The notes under the pieces: model-generated
The model's database searches: none
Told to the model about the DNA's origin: nothing
Seen by the model: the letters and a program-made list of their open reading frames with translations, nothing else
Translations under genes and position numbers: made by a program
Origin: Adiantum capillus-veneris
Taxonomy: Eukaryota > Streptophyta > Polypodiopsida > Polypodiales > Pteridaceae
NCBI GenBank assembly: GCA_014529385.2
Contig: CM043967.1
Location: 6,093,001-6,153,000, forward strand
DNA: 60,000 nucleotides
Direction: 5' to 3'
In this document: positions 20,932 to 32,480 of the stretch, in pieces
How the letters are laid out: every line of letters begins with the position of its first letter
Position numbering within the stretch: the stretch's first letter is position 1

Positions 20932-22430
20932 AGTGGAGGGTGAAATAGAGACATGAGATAATGCCAACAAAAAATCTTTAGATGCCCCATTTAAATGAAA
21001 CAGGCAACCAAATATTAATGCAATGACAAAAATCTAGGTATACCATAATATCAAAAAGTTTATGACAAAATAACTAGCAGAGCAGTGGAACTTGTGTAGG
21101 GATTGACCGGTCCACCCATCCAGTTCCGCTCTACTACAAACAACAAGAATTTCACTTCGACGGGAGTGATCCAGAACACCTCCAATCTACCTGAGCCAGA
21201 CATAAGCTGGGGCCGCTTCGCTTCCCTCCATGAACCCGAGCTTTGAAAGGATCCCAAGTACCAGTAGGTGGTAGGGTATCAGCACCAACCATACCAGTTT
21301 AGGTGCCACACCTCTTAATGCCCAACACCGGGTGTTTAGGCAAATCCAAGGTAAAATCCTTGACGTGTTAACCGTGTAGGTCATTCAATCCCCGATGCAC
21401 TAACCGTGTAGATGAGCCTAACAAAAAGATGAAGACCTAGGCAACACCCCTGATCCAACAAAGCCCCAGGTCAACGATCCTTTTATCTAAGGCAAAGTGA
21501 TGTAGGTGATCCTAGTCTTGTAGTGACGCTTCCATGAGAAACATAACACATGAGTCCAATCACATTAGCACCTTTCATATGCATAAACAATCTTTTTCAA
21601 GCAGTTAGACTATACAAGGTCTCTACCCTTACATGTCTACCATAAAACATCCAAACCACTTCATGATCCAATCCCAAAACTATAAATCATAATCCAATCA
21701 CATCACACATGTGAGCACTCCACCCAACTCGGGTGAGATACAACCTATCCTACATAACCACTTTAGAACATAACATGACTGCAAAAATTTTGGCAGCATG
21801 GTAAAAATTTTGGCAACATAACCATATCCCAAAAAAAACCAAGAGCCACACCGGCTTCCACCATAAAATCACAACCATAATCCATGAACGAATCTCAACC
21901 CTTAACCACGAATCATATTCACACTGAACCAACACCCACACTTGGAGTTTTGCATCTCCACTGCAGTCAATCAGAGTCCACACACATGACTCTTAAGACA
22001 TGAGATTTTCAGGCATAAAACAAGTCTGACCAACAACTAAACATGATATAAAAATACAATTTTGACAACATCTAATCATGCAAAGTTGATGCATCATATA
22101 TGCACTTCACCTCTCTAGCACATAGAGCTAGTTTTGAACTAAAAAGATGGAAATAAATCATACCCATGCAAATGAGGCATCCACATCAACCCATATGGTT
22201 CCATACATCATATGATAACATTTCATGATCATAAACATGATGCAAAACAGCTCCGACCTTTAGGTCAACCATAAACCATAACTTCACACATATGCAAATG
22301 AGAGTGTTTGGACTCAAACCAATGGATCAAGCTCAGCTCCATAATATAATCTAACACCCTATCACATCACTTTACCCATATGATACTCACACAACAAACG
22401 GTATTCCAAAAAGAAAGCCACCTTATTCAT
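20577..22430 (-). mobile_element. Z LTR fragment, inverted
   Basis: Reverse complement of the 3' two thirds of the long Z LTR at 53.4-55.2 kb. Matching landmarks: GAGAGATACCCCTCCCAGGGG (LTR end) with the AGGGAGGGGTATCTCTCA end at 55.2 kb; GCTGGAC..CATCC; the AG/CT microsatellite; GACTCCAATCACA; ATGATGCAAAACAGCTCCGAC. On the minus strand a degraded primer site (TGGTGAGGCTC) follows at 20569. The 5' part of the LTR is missing. Confidence 0.7.
20848..20928. repeat. (AG)n microsatellite
   Basis: About 80 bp of uninterrupted AG inside the inverted Z LTR. The forward Z copy has a CT tract at the same place (about 54905-54936). Confidence 0.95.
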
Positions 22431-22439
22431 ATCTCCCTA

Positions 22440-23690
22440 TGCGATTCCGGTTGACTAACCATATACCCTCACATGAGTTTATGGGCATCTAATAACTGAA
22501 ATCAACCCACCAAAATAAACCATAAATTATACATAAGTGGCTCGATTAAGTCACGATGTCATATGGTACTCCCCCTAGGTAGCACCCCTACACACACTGG
22601 TACAGCCAAAGTGTGTCGACCATAGAAGATGGCATGGGAAGATATGCAGGCTAGCAGAAGCATGGCAAAGGGCTGGAGCAGCTAGGAAGATCATGGGCTG
22701 ACAGGTAGCAGCGGAGGTGTATGATTGATGCGGTTTATAGGCCAAGAAAGTCTCTAGAAGGGGCTAATTTGGGGAGCAAGTGAAGGAGATGCAAGATGCA
22801 GTCTTTGGGTCCAGGAATGTAGAGTTTGAAGTGCTAAAGGAGCAAGTCCAGACTTCTCATTAGACCGGGCTACGAAGCCCAAGTTATTGGAGTTTGAAGG
22901 TTCAATATGTTGCAGATTCTTGCCGGACAGGGCAGTTGGGGACAAGTGGCCCAAGTGGACGTCAGTCTACATGTGCATGGTGCTCAATTTATGGAGCCGA
23001 CCCGTATTTTCAGATTGTAGATAGGAGACACGGATTGCAGTTTATGGCTAGTTGAAGTTTTGCAGGGGGCTACCTTGGTGCCCACCTGACCACATGGGGA
23101 ATCATGCCATCTGATGTATTTTGAGCCTTGACAAGGTTCTAGAGAAGGGTATGCATCATATGGAGCTAGCAAGATTGACTGCACGTCAAACGGAGCCCGG
23201 AGCGGAAAGATATAGAAGCTAGAAGATTGGGTGCACTTGTCCGGAATTGACTACTGGTGCTTTTCTCGGTTTTTGCAGCCTCGGTTCGAGGGCTCGAGGA
23301 ATTGTGGAGTGCGACAAGGTCAGTGGTAGTCAGAGTCGGCTCGGTGAGACAAGGTCACTGGTAGTCAGAGTGAGTTTTTGACTGGTTTTTACAACTCGGT
23401 GATCGGATCGGCGGGTGGCAACGGGTAGGTAGTTCAAATTGGGGAAGCACATATGAATTTTTTTGAAACTTTGGGGGTTTTATAAAAATAATTTTGGGTT
23501 GTTGAAGGCTTTGGAGTGTGCTCTCACAGAAGAATGCCATGTGGCACCGAGCATTGTCCCACATGCGCTGTGTGGTGTTCCGGTGCCGGAGTATTTAGCC
23601 CAAACGGTGGCGGCCATTTGAGGCATGAGAAGCGTGAGCTTGTGAGGAGCCGGCTATGGCGTGCTCAGTCGGAACTGTGTGTTGGTTGCA
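22440..23690. other. Interval without recognisable genes
   Basis: No coding sequence recognised. A 40-bp direct repeat (GACAAGGTCA.TGGTAGTCAGAGT) occurs at about 23307 and 23347. It may be part of the 5' LTR of element Y, but no LTR pair could be found. Confidence 0.4.
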
Positions 23691-23699
23691 TTGGTGGCG

Positions 23700-24265
23700 C
23701 TCAGGAGTGACACCTAGTGGTTTTGGCCTCTGGCGGGCCCGTGACGATGGCACGCATTGATGACCGCCGATGGCGGTTGCTAGACAGTAATGACATGGCG
23801 GCCTTGTAAGGCCATGTGCCCGCGCCCGACGAGGAAAAAAATCTTTTGAGAGTAGGATGCCCCCCCCCCCCCCGCCCCCCAATAGCGATGTCGCTATTGC
23901 ACCCAACAAGAGGGGTCTCACCAATGGATAGCAAGAGAGATAGAGAGAGGATTCGACGGCTTCAAGGCATGATACAAGGGGCTTAGGAGCGACGCCCGGT
24001 GGTTTTGGCCTCTGGCGGCCTCGCGACGGTGGCGCGTGTTGATGACCGCCGGTGGCGATTTGCTGGATAGTAATGACATGGCGGCCTTGTAAGGCTCTGT
24101 GCTCGCGCCTGACGAGGCAAAAATCTTTTGAGGGCAGGGTGCCCCCCCCCCCCCCCCCCCAAAAAATAGCGATGTCGCTATTGCTGCCAAGGGGAGGGGT
24201 CCCGCCAGTGGACAGCAAGAGAGATAGAGAGAGGATTCGATGGCTTCAAGGGGTGATACAAGCGG
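23700..24265. repeat. 282-bp direct tandem duplication with C-runs and hairpin
   Basis: GGTTTTGGCCTCTGGCGG occurs at 23719 and 24001. The whole unit is repeated: GATGACCGCCG.TGGCG, TGACATGGCGGCCTTGTAAGG, a poly-C run (14 C then GC6; 19 C in the second copy), an AATAGCGA-TG-TCGCTATT hairpin (23881 and 24165) and GATAGAGAGAGGATTCGA. It is GC-rich compared with its surroundings. Frames here are runs of Gly or Pro from the C-tract and are not genes. It lies upstream of a TATA-like site, so it may be duplicated LTR promoter sequence of Y. Confidence 0.85.
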
Positions 24266-24494
24266 CTTATCCCGCAGTGAATGGAGAGAGAGAGAATATG
24301 AGCCTGAGGCCAGTCAAGCGGCAAGTTGGGTGGCTGAGTTGGGTGGACAATGGACAGATGCGTGCACCATGCAAGAGTTACCAAAGGTGAAGTGTGCCAA
24401 GTGCAAGAAATGCAAGGAAATTCCAAATGAAGCTACAAGTGAAGCTTTACGAGATGGGACCCATTATTCCTTTTTTAGGTCTTCTAGACACACC

Positions 24495-24508
24495 CCTATA
24501 AAAGGATG
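24495..24508 (+). promoter_or_regulatory. TATA-like element upstream of Y
   Basis: CCCCTATAAAAGGA is a good plant TATA box, about 500 bp upstream of the first Y gag copy and downstream of the 282-bp duplication. Suggested as the Y LTR promoter; the LTR boundaries are not resolved. Confidence 0.4.
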
Positions 24509-24820
24509 TACACGTTCATTTTTTGGGGTGTTTTGGCCATTGGAGTTTTTTTGCCTGTGTAGGCTTTGAGGGATTGTCTTTTTGCTGAGGTTGATGTCGG
24601 CAGTGTATTGGTTGTATATGGTGTTGCATATGCTAGAAGGCAACTTTCAATTGTCTCCTGGCATCATTCCTACTTCCCCCTTCTCTTCTCGGCTTGTGTG
24701 TGTGTGTTGGTCATGCAAAGAGAGATAGAGAGAGGCTGTGTGAGTGTGGAAGGTTCTGAATTGAGCAGAGTGGAGGTACTAAGTCCATCTGGTGTATTGC
24801 AAGGTGTGTGTGCGTATGAT

Positions 24821-25610
24821 TGTTTGCAAGCGGCGGTTGTGCTGGGTGTATTCCCCTTTCCCCCTCTCCATCTTTAGGTGCCCCCATTAAGGAGCTACCT
24901 GATGCTCTGATTTGCGGTTGGAAGCAGTGTTTTTTAGACGACAAAGCAATTGGCTAATGGTCGAGGTGTTTGATGGTCAAGTGTGAAGCTAGCAGAGATG
25001 GTGGAGCCAGGTTTTGGCCCCATATTTACGGTCGTTGAAGATCCCGAGGATTGGTTAGCAAATTTTGAGTTATGGCTGCTGTTGATGCGTATGTCAACGA
25101 ATGAAAAACATTGGAGACGGTGCCGCTGTTGATGCGAGGACAAGCCAAGGTGTGGTTCGATGGTCTGAAGTGCAATGATCAAGAATCATGGCAAAGATTG
25201 CAAAGTCAATTTATTGGAGTGGTTTCGAGAGGTGATTACGCTGGAAGAAGCTGGTGCAAGGTTGAAGGCAGTACGCCAAGATGTAAGTAAGGATTCCTCT
25301 ATTTTCATTGAGCAGTTTGAATCTTGTTGGAAGCAGTTAGAGATTTCTACTGGGTTCAAAAGAAATCAATACTTGAAGTTTTCAAAGTTGTTAGAGTGCT
25401 TGCATCTGAGGATTAGAGAAAAGGTGGAAGACGGTGTGGATACATACGAAAACATGGTCTATCTGGCAAAGATAAAGAGCAGAAAGGTAAAGCGGAAGCT
25501 GGAGCTAGGCATGCTAAAGCCAGTAGATTATAGGCCTATTGCGGAGGTAGCAAAGTTCCCTTTGGTCCGACCAAAGATGATTCAATTGTTCGAAGTGTAG
25601 AGCCTGTTGA
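24821..25610 (+). pseudogene. Y element gag segment, tandem copy 1
   Basis: Start near 24998: PGFGPIFTVVEDPEDWLANFELW matches the Gag pattern F.G..DP..WL..FE. A shifted frame then reads ETVPLLMRGQAKVWFDGLK and SWQRLQSQF, and the original frame resumes with WFREVITLEEAGARLKAVRQD and a long helical part to LFEV, TAG at 25598. These are blocks of the Ty3 capsid domain. The same two compensating frameshifts occur in copies 2 and 3, so they predate the triplication. The unit (about 840 bp) ends after the insertion at 25616-27420, at about 27466. Confidence 0.75.
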
Positions 25611-25615
25611 GGTAA

Positions 25616-27420
25616 TGTAACATTTAATGGACTAATAACTTATGTGTAGCGGAAAGCTCTCGACGGTGATGCCCCGTTAACTGCACGAAGGCAGGCGCAC
25701 TGCAAGGCTGGAAAATCCCTATTCTACTTACTCATAGGCAATTAATAATACCAACCATTTGTAGCTAGCTTGAGGACCTCCCTTCTTGAGCAAGAAAAGA
25801 GAAACCTTGTGCTCTGATACCAATGTAACATTTAATGGCCTAAAAACTTATGTGTAGCGTAAATTAGCATGAACATAGTGGGCATTTCATTAGAATAGAT
25901 TCCTAATGAGAATTACAAGAGTGCTTGGGTGGAGAGAGCAACAAAAAGCATAACACCTAGTTAGATAGCATCGACAATACTTTCAAAAGAGAGAGAAATT
26001 AAGCTAATGACAACAGTTGAGGACCGGATTTGCATGGAGCCGGTCCCCCCTCCAAAAGGCTTTGTATTATGGTTTCTCCCATCAAGAGAGACATTGTACA
26101 ATACAATTCTTTGTGTTCCTTCAAGACTAGCTAGTGCAATGAAGATGAAAGCTTCATGCACTAAGCAAAACACTTAATAAACACAACTTTAACTATCCCC
26201 GTTCTCAGACCCAATACCTCACACACCTTCGAAGATGGTGAGAGCTAGCAGGGTATGAGAGTAGATTGAGAGGAAGAAGGAGTATCTTACGAGAAAGATG
26301 TACATCTCCTCACATAATCACTCATAATAGCATAGCTTAGCTTAGTAATTAGCTTGGTAGAGGAGATGGGCATGCATTGAAGCTTGGATCTTGGTTGGAT
26401 TTGCATCCACATGCCAAGAGAGTGTTGATGTAGGCTTCTATCTCACAAGCTTGGAGTAGGTGATGAGCTCTCCATTAAAGCTTGGGAAGAGATAGTCTTC
26501 TTTGCTTCACACATAGCCTGTGTGTGAGTGTGTGTGTGATAATGCCAAACAAAAATCAGCCCCCTCTCTCTCTTGGGCGAGCCCCCTTGCTATTTGCTCT
26601 TCCTGCAGCCTCATTGGCCCTCCCCAAGTCAAGCCAATCACAATTAAGCAGCATAAGTGATAGCCTTCTGACATCTGTCCCCCTTTCCCCTTTTGTGAGA
26701 GCTTTAGGTAATTAAATAATTAAACTAAACTCTCATTGGACCACTTTGCCTCCTGGCCAATAGGAATCAGGCAGGCCATGGGGCTTCTGAATGCTCATGG
26801 GACCCCTTGGGAGACTGCCCAATAGTCTTCTAGCTGACTTAATTCTCATTGGTTTCTTTTATTAAATGTTTTTAAACTAATTAAACTAGATTTATTCTAG
26901 CTTAATTCTCATTGGTCCACTTCAAGGGTCATCCAATAGGAATTGGGCACACATTGTGGGCATCTGGGCTGGGGAACTGACATGTGTCCCTAGTTCCCTT
27001 TGTGTAAAGGGGCTTGTGTGTGTGTGTGTGTGTGTGTGTGGATTTCTCTCTCATCCCCTAGAAGAAGGGCTCGCCCCCTCCCATGTAGGGATGTGCATTG
27101 ACTTTGGAGAGCACACAAAGCATCCAATTCCCCCTAAGCTTTAACCCTTTGGACACAACCTTTGAATTTTGGAACCTTAGCATTTTGGAAGTCTTAATGG
27201 GCTGAGCCTTAGGGTATTTTTAGCCCATTGTTGCACATGGCTCTTTTGCAGATGGCCCCCCCTTTGGATCCCTATTTTCCCTCCTTTGGATCCCTACTGT
27301 GGCCGGTGTGCTAGCTTAACCAATATTCTAGCTTTTTCTCCCCTGGCACTTCCCCACATTAAATGATCAGTTTAATATGAGAAAATCATTGAAGAGAATT
27401 AGATATTGATTATTATGACA
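25616..27420 (-). mobile_element. Internally deleted LTR element inserted in Y copy 1
   Basis: Ends TGTAACATTT...TTATGACA with a 5-bp duplication GGTAA (25611-25615 and 27421-27425). Read on the minus strand it is a 1597-bp 5' LTR (27420 to 25824), one base, the primer site TGGTATCAGAGC (25822-25811, tRNA-Met type), about 160 bp of leader, and then only the last 35-40 bp of the 3' LTR (25616-25652). The interior and most of the 3' LTR are gone. The open frames inside, including a GT-repeat-containing one at 26956, are not genes. Confidence 0.8.
27017..27041. repeat. (GT)n microsatellite
   Basis: About 25 bp of GT in the LTR of the deleted element. Confidence 0.9.
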
Positions 27421-27466
27421 GGTAAGGCCTACTATTGGTTATGTTCCTTGGAGGTTTCCAGTTTGT

Positions 27467-28301
27467 TTGCAAGCGGCGGTTGTGCTGGTTGTATTCCCCT
27501 TTCCCCCTCTCCATCTTCAGGTGCCCCCATTGAGGAGCTACCTCATGCTCTGATTTGCGGTTGGAAGCAATGTTTTTTAGCCCACAAAGCAGTTGGCTGA
27601 TGGTCGAGGTGTTTGATGGTCAAATTTGAAGCTAGCAGAGATGGTGAAGCCAGGTTTTGGCCCCATATTTACGGGCGTTGAAGATCCCAAGGATTGGTTA
27701 GCAAATTCTGAGTTATGGCTGCCGTTGATGCATATGTCAACGAATGAAAAAATTGGAGACGGTGCCGCTGTTGATGCGAGGACGAGCCAAGGTGTGGTTC
27801 AATGGTCTGAAGTGCAATGATTGAGAATCATGGCAAAGATTGCAAAGTCAGTTTATTGAAGTGGTTTCGAGAGGTGATTACACTGGAAGAAGCTGGTGCA
27901 AGGTTGAAGGCGGTATGCCAAGATGTAAGTAAGGATTCCTCTATTTTCATTGAGCAGTTTGAAGCTTGTTGGAAGCAATTAGAGATTGCTACTGGGGTCA
28001 AAACCAATCAATACTTGAAGTTGTCAAAGTTGTTAGAGTGCTTGTATCCGAGGATTAGAGAAAAGGTGGAAGACAGTGCCGATACATACGAAGAGATGGT
28101 CTATCTGGCAAAGATAAAGAGCAGAAAGGTAAATCGAAAGCTGGAGCTAGGCATGCTAAAGCCAGCAGATTATAGGCCTATTGCGGAGGTAGCAAAGTTC
28201 CCTTTGGTTCGACCAAAGGTGATTCAATTGTTTGAAGTGCGGAGCCTGTTGAGGTAGGCCTACTATTGGTTATGTTCCTTGGAGGTTTCCAGTTTGTTTG
28301 C
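27467..28301 (+). pseudogene. Y element gag segment, tandem copy 2
   Basis: Begins TTTGCAAGCGGCGGTTGTGC like copy 1 and ends TTGGAGGTTTCCAGTTTG. Start near 27641 (PGFGPIFTGVEDPKDWLANSELW). The second half is open from about 27817 to 28257 (WFREVITLEEAGARLKAVCQD to LFEVRSLLR). It is uninterrupted by insertions and is the best reference for the unit, 835 bp. Confidence 0.75.
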
Positions 28302-28677
28302 AAGTAGCGGTTGTGCTGGGTGTATTCCCCTTTCCCCCTCTCCATCTTCAGGTGCCCCCAGTGAGGAGCTACCCGATGCTCTGATTTGCGGTTGGAAGTA
28401 GTTTTTTTTTACCGACAAAGCAGTTGGCTGATGGTCGAGGTGTTTGATGGTCAAATTTGAAGCTATGAGATGGTGGAGCCAGGTTTTGGCCCCATATTTA
28501 CGGGCGTTGAAGATCCTGAGGATTGGTTAGCAAATTTTGAGTTATGGCTGCTGTTGATGCGTATGTCAACGAATGAAAAAAATTGGAGACGGTGCCGCTG
28601 TTGATGTGAGGACGAGCCAAGGTGTGGTTCGATGGTCTGAAGTGCAATGATCAAGAATCACGGCAAAGATTGCAAAG
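28302..28677 (+). pseudogene. Y element gag segment, tandem copy 3, 5' part
   Basis: Same unit start (TTTGCAAGTAGCGG) and Gag start near 28470. Cut at CAAAG (28673-28677) by solo LTR X2; the rest continues at 33395. Confidence 0.75.
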
Positions 28678-29794
28678 TATAATGTCCCCAACCCGCCTAT
28701 ACCGAGATCGGGATGGGATCCTTGACAGGTCTCTAGGCCTTATACAAATCGGAATCTCTAAACAAGAAAAATCCAAGGAATAGACCTTTACCATTGCCAA
28801 TGGCTTGGGTCTATAGCCTTAGAAGCATACCTAGTCCTGTCTCGCAGCGGAAACGGGACAATGTATTCAAACGACCTACAAATTTTTTTTCTTATTTAGG
28901 CCCTATAACTTCATTATTCAGATTATGGTTTCCTTACCCAACGCTTTTTTTCCCCTAACATATGTGAGGGCACAGCCGTTGGTGGATTTCTCTTCCAAGT
29001 GAGAAGTTTCTAAAACGTTTTAGTGCGCGGGAATGGATAGTTACCTGACTAATCAGGTCCACCCTTCCATGATTGACAACCTTAGTCAATCCCCACTTAC
29101 CACCCCGCACTCACACAAGATTCGTTTATCTTATTATCACATTGTTTTAAACATTTAAAATAATGATTTCTTTTAACATTCCATCACAATAATTCTTGAA
29201 GACAGCATTGAAAGCATTCTTTTAGCAAACAGACATCTTTAAACTTAAGACAGGGTACTGCCAATTCAAAACATTATCCATAATAACCATGACCAGTACT
29301 CGTCTTGTCTCAAGACCACCTAAGGGTGAAAAACGGCACCCATTCCTTGTTCAAATCCGGAGTGAAATAAACCCCCACCCAAGGTTCCGGGTGCCCACAC
29401 ACCAAACCAGTTGCCCATACAACCGGGCGGCTCCCCTAGGATAAAAACGGTATCCTAACTTATGTAGAAACATCAAGACATGACACGGAGTAGAAACTCA
29501 TCGTTCATAGGGGTAACCGACTTAACCGTGGCTAGAAAGCCAATCATTATCATCAATTTATATCAAGGAGTCGGAGGTGTCTTGAAACAAGTTTTCTTAA
29601 GGATGATCAAACATATCTTTCCTAATTCAACCAGTTTTAACCCAAACAATTCTTTCCTACATTATAAACAAATGCACGCTGGAAGTTACCTTCCGTTTTC
29701 AGCCAGTTTATCCTTCTTACGTATGCAATGCTAACTTATAAAAGAACTTAAACTAATTAAAGACTTAATTGAATAATGGAAAACCCACCTAGGA

Positions 29795-29952
29795 TTGATT
29801 GTCCATCTGTTGTTGCGCTGGCGCCTGAGGACTCTCCTCCGTAGGCCTACTACTAGGCCCGACTTCATCGTCATGCGATGCTCTAGTTCGTTTTGGAGCT
29901 ACGTCCTCATCATCAGATGTAGGATTTGCTCGGGTCCTTTTGGGTATCATAA
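29795..29952 (-). CDS. Short conserved ORF inside LTR X2
   Basis: Counterpart of the ORF in X1: PKRTRANPTSDDEDVAPKRT, then SHDDEVGPSSRP, continuing in this copy as a Glu/Pro/Gln-rich end and a TAG directly at the CCTAG/GTGGGT junction. The reading frame is conserved between two LTR copies that differ greatly in length. It could be an upstream ORF or the first coding exon. Confidence 0.4.
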
Positions 29953-30479
29953 CTTCTTATCCTTATAAAAAGGAAATCTAATTATTAGGTAAATAGTTCA
30001 AAATCTAGACTTAACCTTTGTATTTAACCGTAAACCGTAACCCATCCAAGGTTAAATTTATAGTCTTAATTGATAAATTCTTTACCTAGTAATTTCTTAT
30101 TTGTCTATATAGGTATGATAACTTTTTCCACCGCTTTCCTAAGCTCTCATAACTTTCTTATAATTTTCTGTATCTTTTTCCTAATTTTCCCATCAACTTT
30201 TAAGCTAATAATCTACTTATTTTGGGCTTAATATTTATTGTATTTAATTTCTCTTAAAGATTTCATTTCCTTAACTTGATATCATAGGTTTACACTTACT
30301 ATAATTTTTCTAAAAACTTTTAACCACAAAGTCTATTTATTTTAATTAATCATTTGCTCAAAATAAGACTTTTGGTCAATTATGATTTACTAACCTCACT
30401 AATTAACTATAGTATAATTACCACAAGTAGATAAGGATATTTTTGACCTCTGGTAATTATCTTATTATTTTCCAACCTA

Positions 30480-32480
30480 GTTATATAATTTCCATCGTCA
30501 ATTTTCAGCTAAAAATAGTGTAATTTGACTTAGATAAATATCTATACTACTTTTCTAGCCTTGAAATAATTATCGCAACCTCTTTACCCTATAATATAGC
30601 TCTGATAAATAGCATGTAATCATATAGCATGATTTACTAATTTCCCTCTTTAATTTTTAGCTAAAAATAGTGTAATTTGACTTAGATAAATATCTATACT
30701 ACTTTTATAACCTTGGAATAATTATCACGGCCTCTTTACCCTATAATATAGCTCTGATAAATAGCATATAATCATATAACATGATTTACTAATTTCCCTC
30801 TTTAGTTTTTATCTAAAAATAGTGTAATTTGACTTAGATAAATATCTATACTAATTTTCTAACCTTGTCATAATTATCACGACCTCTTTACCCTATAATA
30901 TAACTCTGATATATAGCATGATTTACTAATTTCCCTCTTTAGTTTTTAACTAAAAATAGTGTAATTTGACTTAGATAAATATCTATACTACTTTTCTAAC
31001 CTTGGTATAATTATCAAGGCCTCTTTACCCTATAATATAGCTCTGATAAATAGGATGTAATCATATAGCATGATTTACTAATTTCCCTTTTTAGTTTACC
31101 CCTAAAAATAGAGTAATTTGACTTAGATAAATATCTATACTACTTTTCTAACCTTCACATAATTATCACGGCCTCTTTACCCTATAATATAGCTCTGATA
31201 AATAGGATGTAATCATATAGCATGATTTACTAATTTTCCTTTTTAGTTTACCCCTAAAAATAGCATAATTCCACTAAGATAACTAGTTAAACTAATTATC
31301 TGAGATTAGAAAAATTATAACAGGTTATCTAACATCTAATAAACCTCTAAAAAATTAACTCAATTCAATTTGAATGTATTTACTAATTTATCTTATTTAA
31401 ATTTATCAAAAAATAGAGTAATTCTGCCTAATTAATTAGCTACATTAATTATCTGAGCTTCTCCTAATTATCACGGATTCTCTAAAACCTAATTAACTAC
31501 TGATAAATATATCATAGCAATTGAAATCAATTTACTAATTTCCCCTATTTAAATTTCTCAAAACACAGAGTAATTCTGCCTAATTAATTAGCTAGATTCA
31601 TTATTTGATCTTCTCTTAATTATCACGGGTTTTTTAATACCTAATTAACCACTAATAAATATATCACAGCAATTGAAATCAATTTACTAATTTCCCCCAT
31701 TTAAATTTCTCAAAAAACAGAGTAATTCTGACTAAGTAATTAGCTAGATTAATTAACTGAGCTTCTCCTTATTATCACGGATTCCTTAACACCTAATTAA
31801 CCACTGATACCCTCTTTAAATTTCTCAAAAAACAGAGTATTTCTGCTAAAGAAATTAGCTAGATTAATTTTCTGAGCTTCTCCTAATTATCATAGGTTTC
31901 TTTACATCTAATTAACCCCTGAAATCTATATCATAGCATTTGAAATCTATTTACTAATTTCCTCTATTTAAATTGTTCAAAAAATAGGGTATTTCTATCA
32001 AAGTAATTAGCTAGATTGATTTTCTGAGCTTCTCCTAATTATCACCGGTTTTTAAACACATAATCAACCACTGATAATTATATCATAGCATTTGAATTTC
32101 ATTCACTAATTTCCCCTATTTAAATTGTTCAAAAAATAGGGTATTTCTGCTAACTTAATTAGCAAGATTAATTTTCTGAGATTCTCCTAATTATCACAGG
32201 TTCTTTAACATCTAATTAACCACAGATAAATATATCACAACATTTGAAATCATTTTACTAATTTCCCCTATTTAAATTTCTCAAAAAACAGGGTATTTTT
32301 GCTAAAATAATTAGCTAGATTAACTTTCTGAGATTTTTCTAATTATCACGGGTTCTTAAACACCTAATTAACCACTGATAATTATATCACCTCATTTGAA
32401 ATTAATTTACTAGTTTCCCCTATTAAAATTGTTCAAAAAACAGAGTAATTATGCCTAATTAATTAAGAAAACTTCTCAAA
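30480..32480. repeat. 152-bp AT-rich tandem satellite inside LTR X2
   Basis: About 13 copies. AAAAATAGTG starts at 30511, 30663, 30815, 30952, 31104 and 31256 (steps 152, 152, 137, 152, 152). A second subfamily is marked by GAGTAATTCTG/GGGTATTTCTG at 31416, 31569, 31720, 31835, 31987, 32139, 32291 and 32443 (mostly 152, once 115). Both share TTACTAATTTCCC, AATTATCACGG and TGATAAATA words, so they are subfamilies of one unit. Flanking 29.96-30.48 and 32.48-32.78 kb is more degenerate AT-rich sequence of the same kind. Confidence 0.9.

Noticed and set aside
20653-20990. Minus-strand frames with long Leu-Ser repeats
   Set aside because: Produced by the (AG)n microsatellite in the Z LTR.
23595-24218. 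207-codon minus-strand frame with Gly runs
   Set aside because: It spans the duplicated GC-rich unit and its poly-C tract; composition and duplication show it is not a gene.
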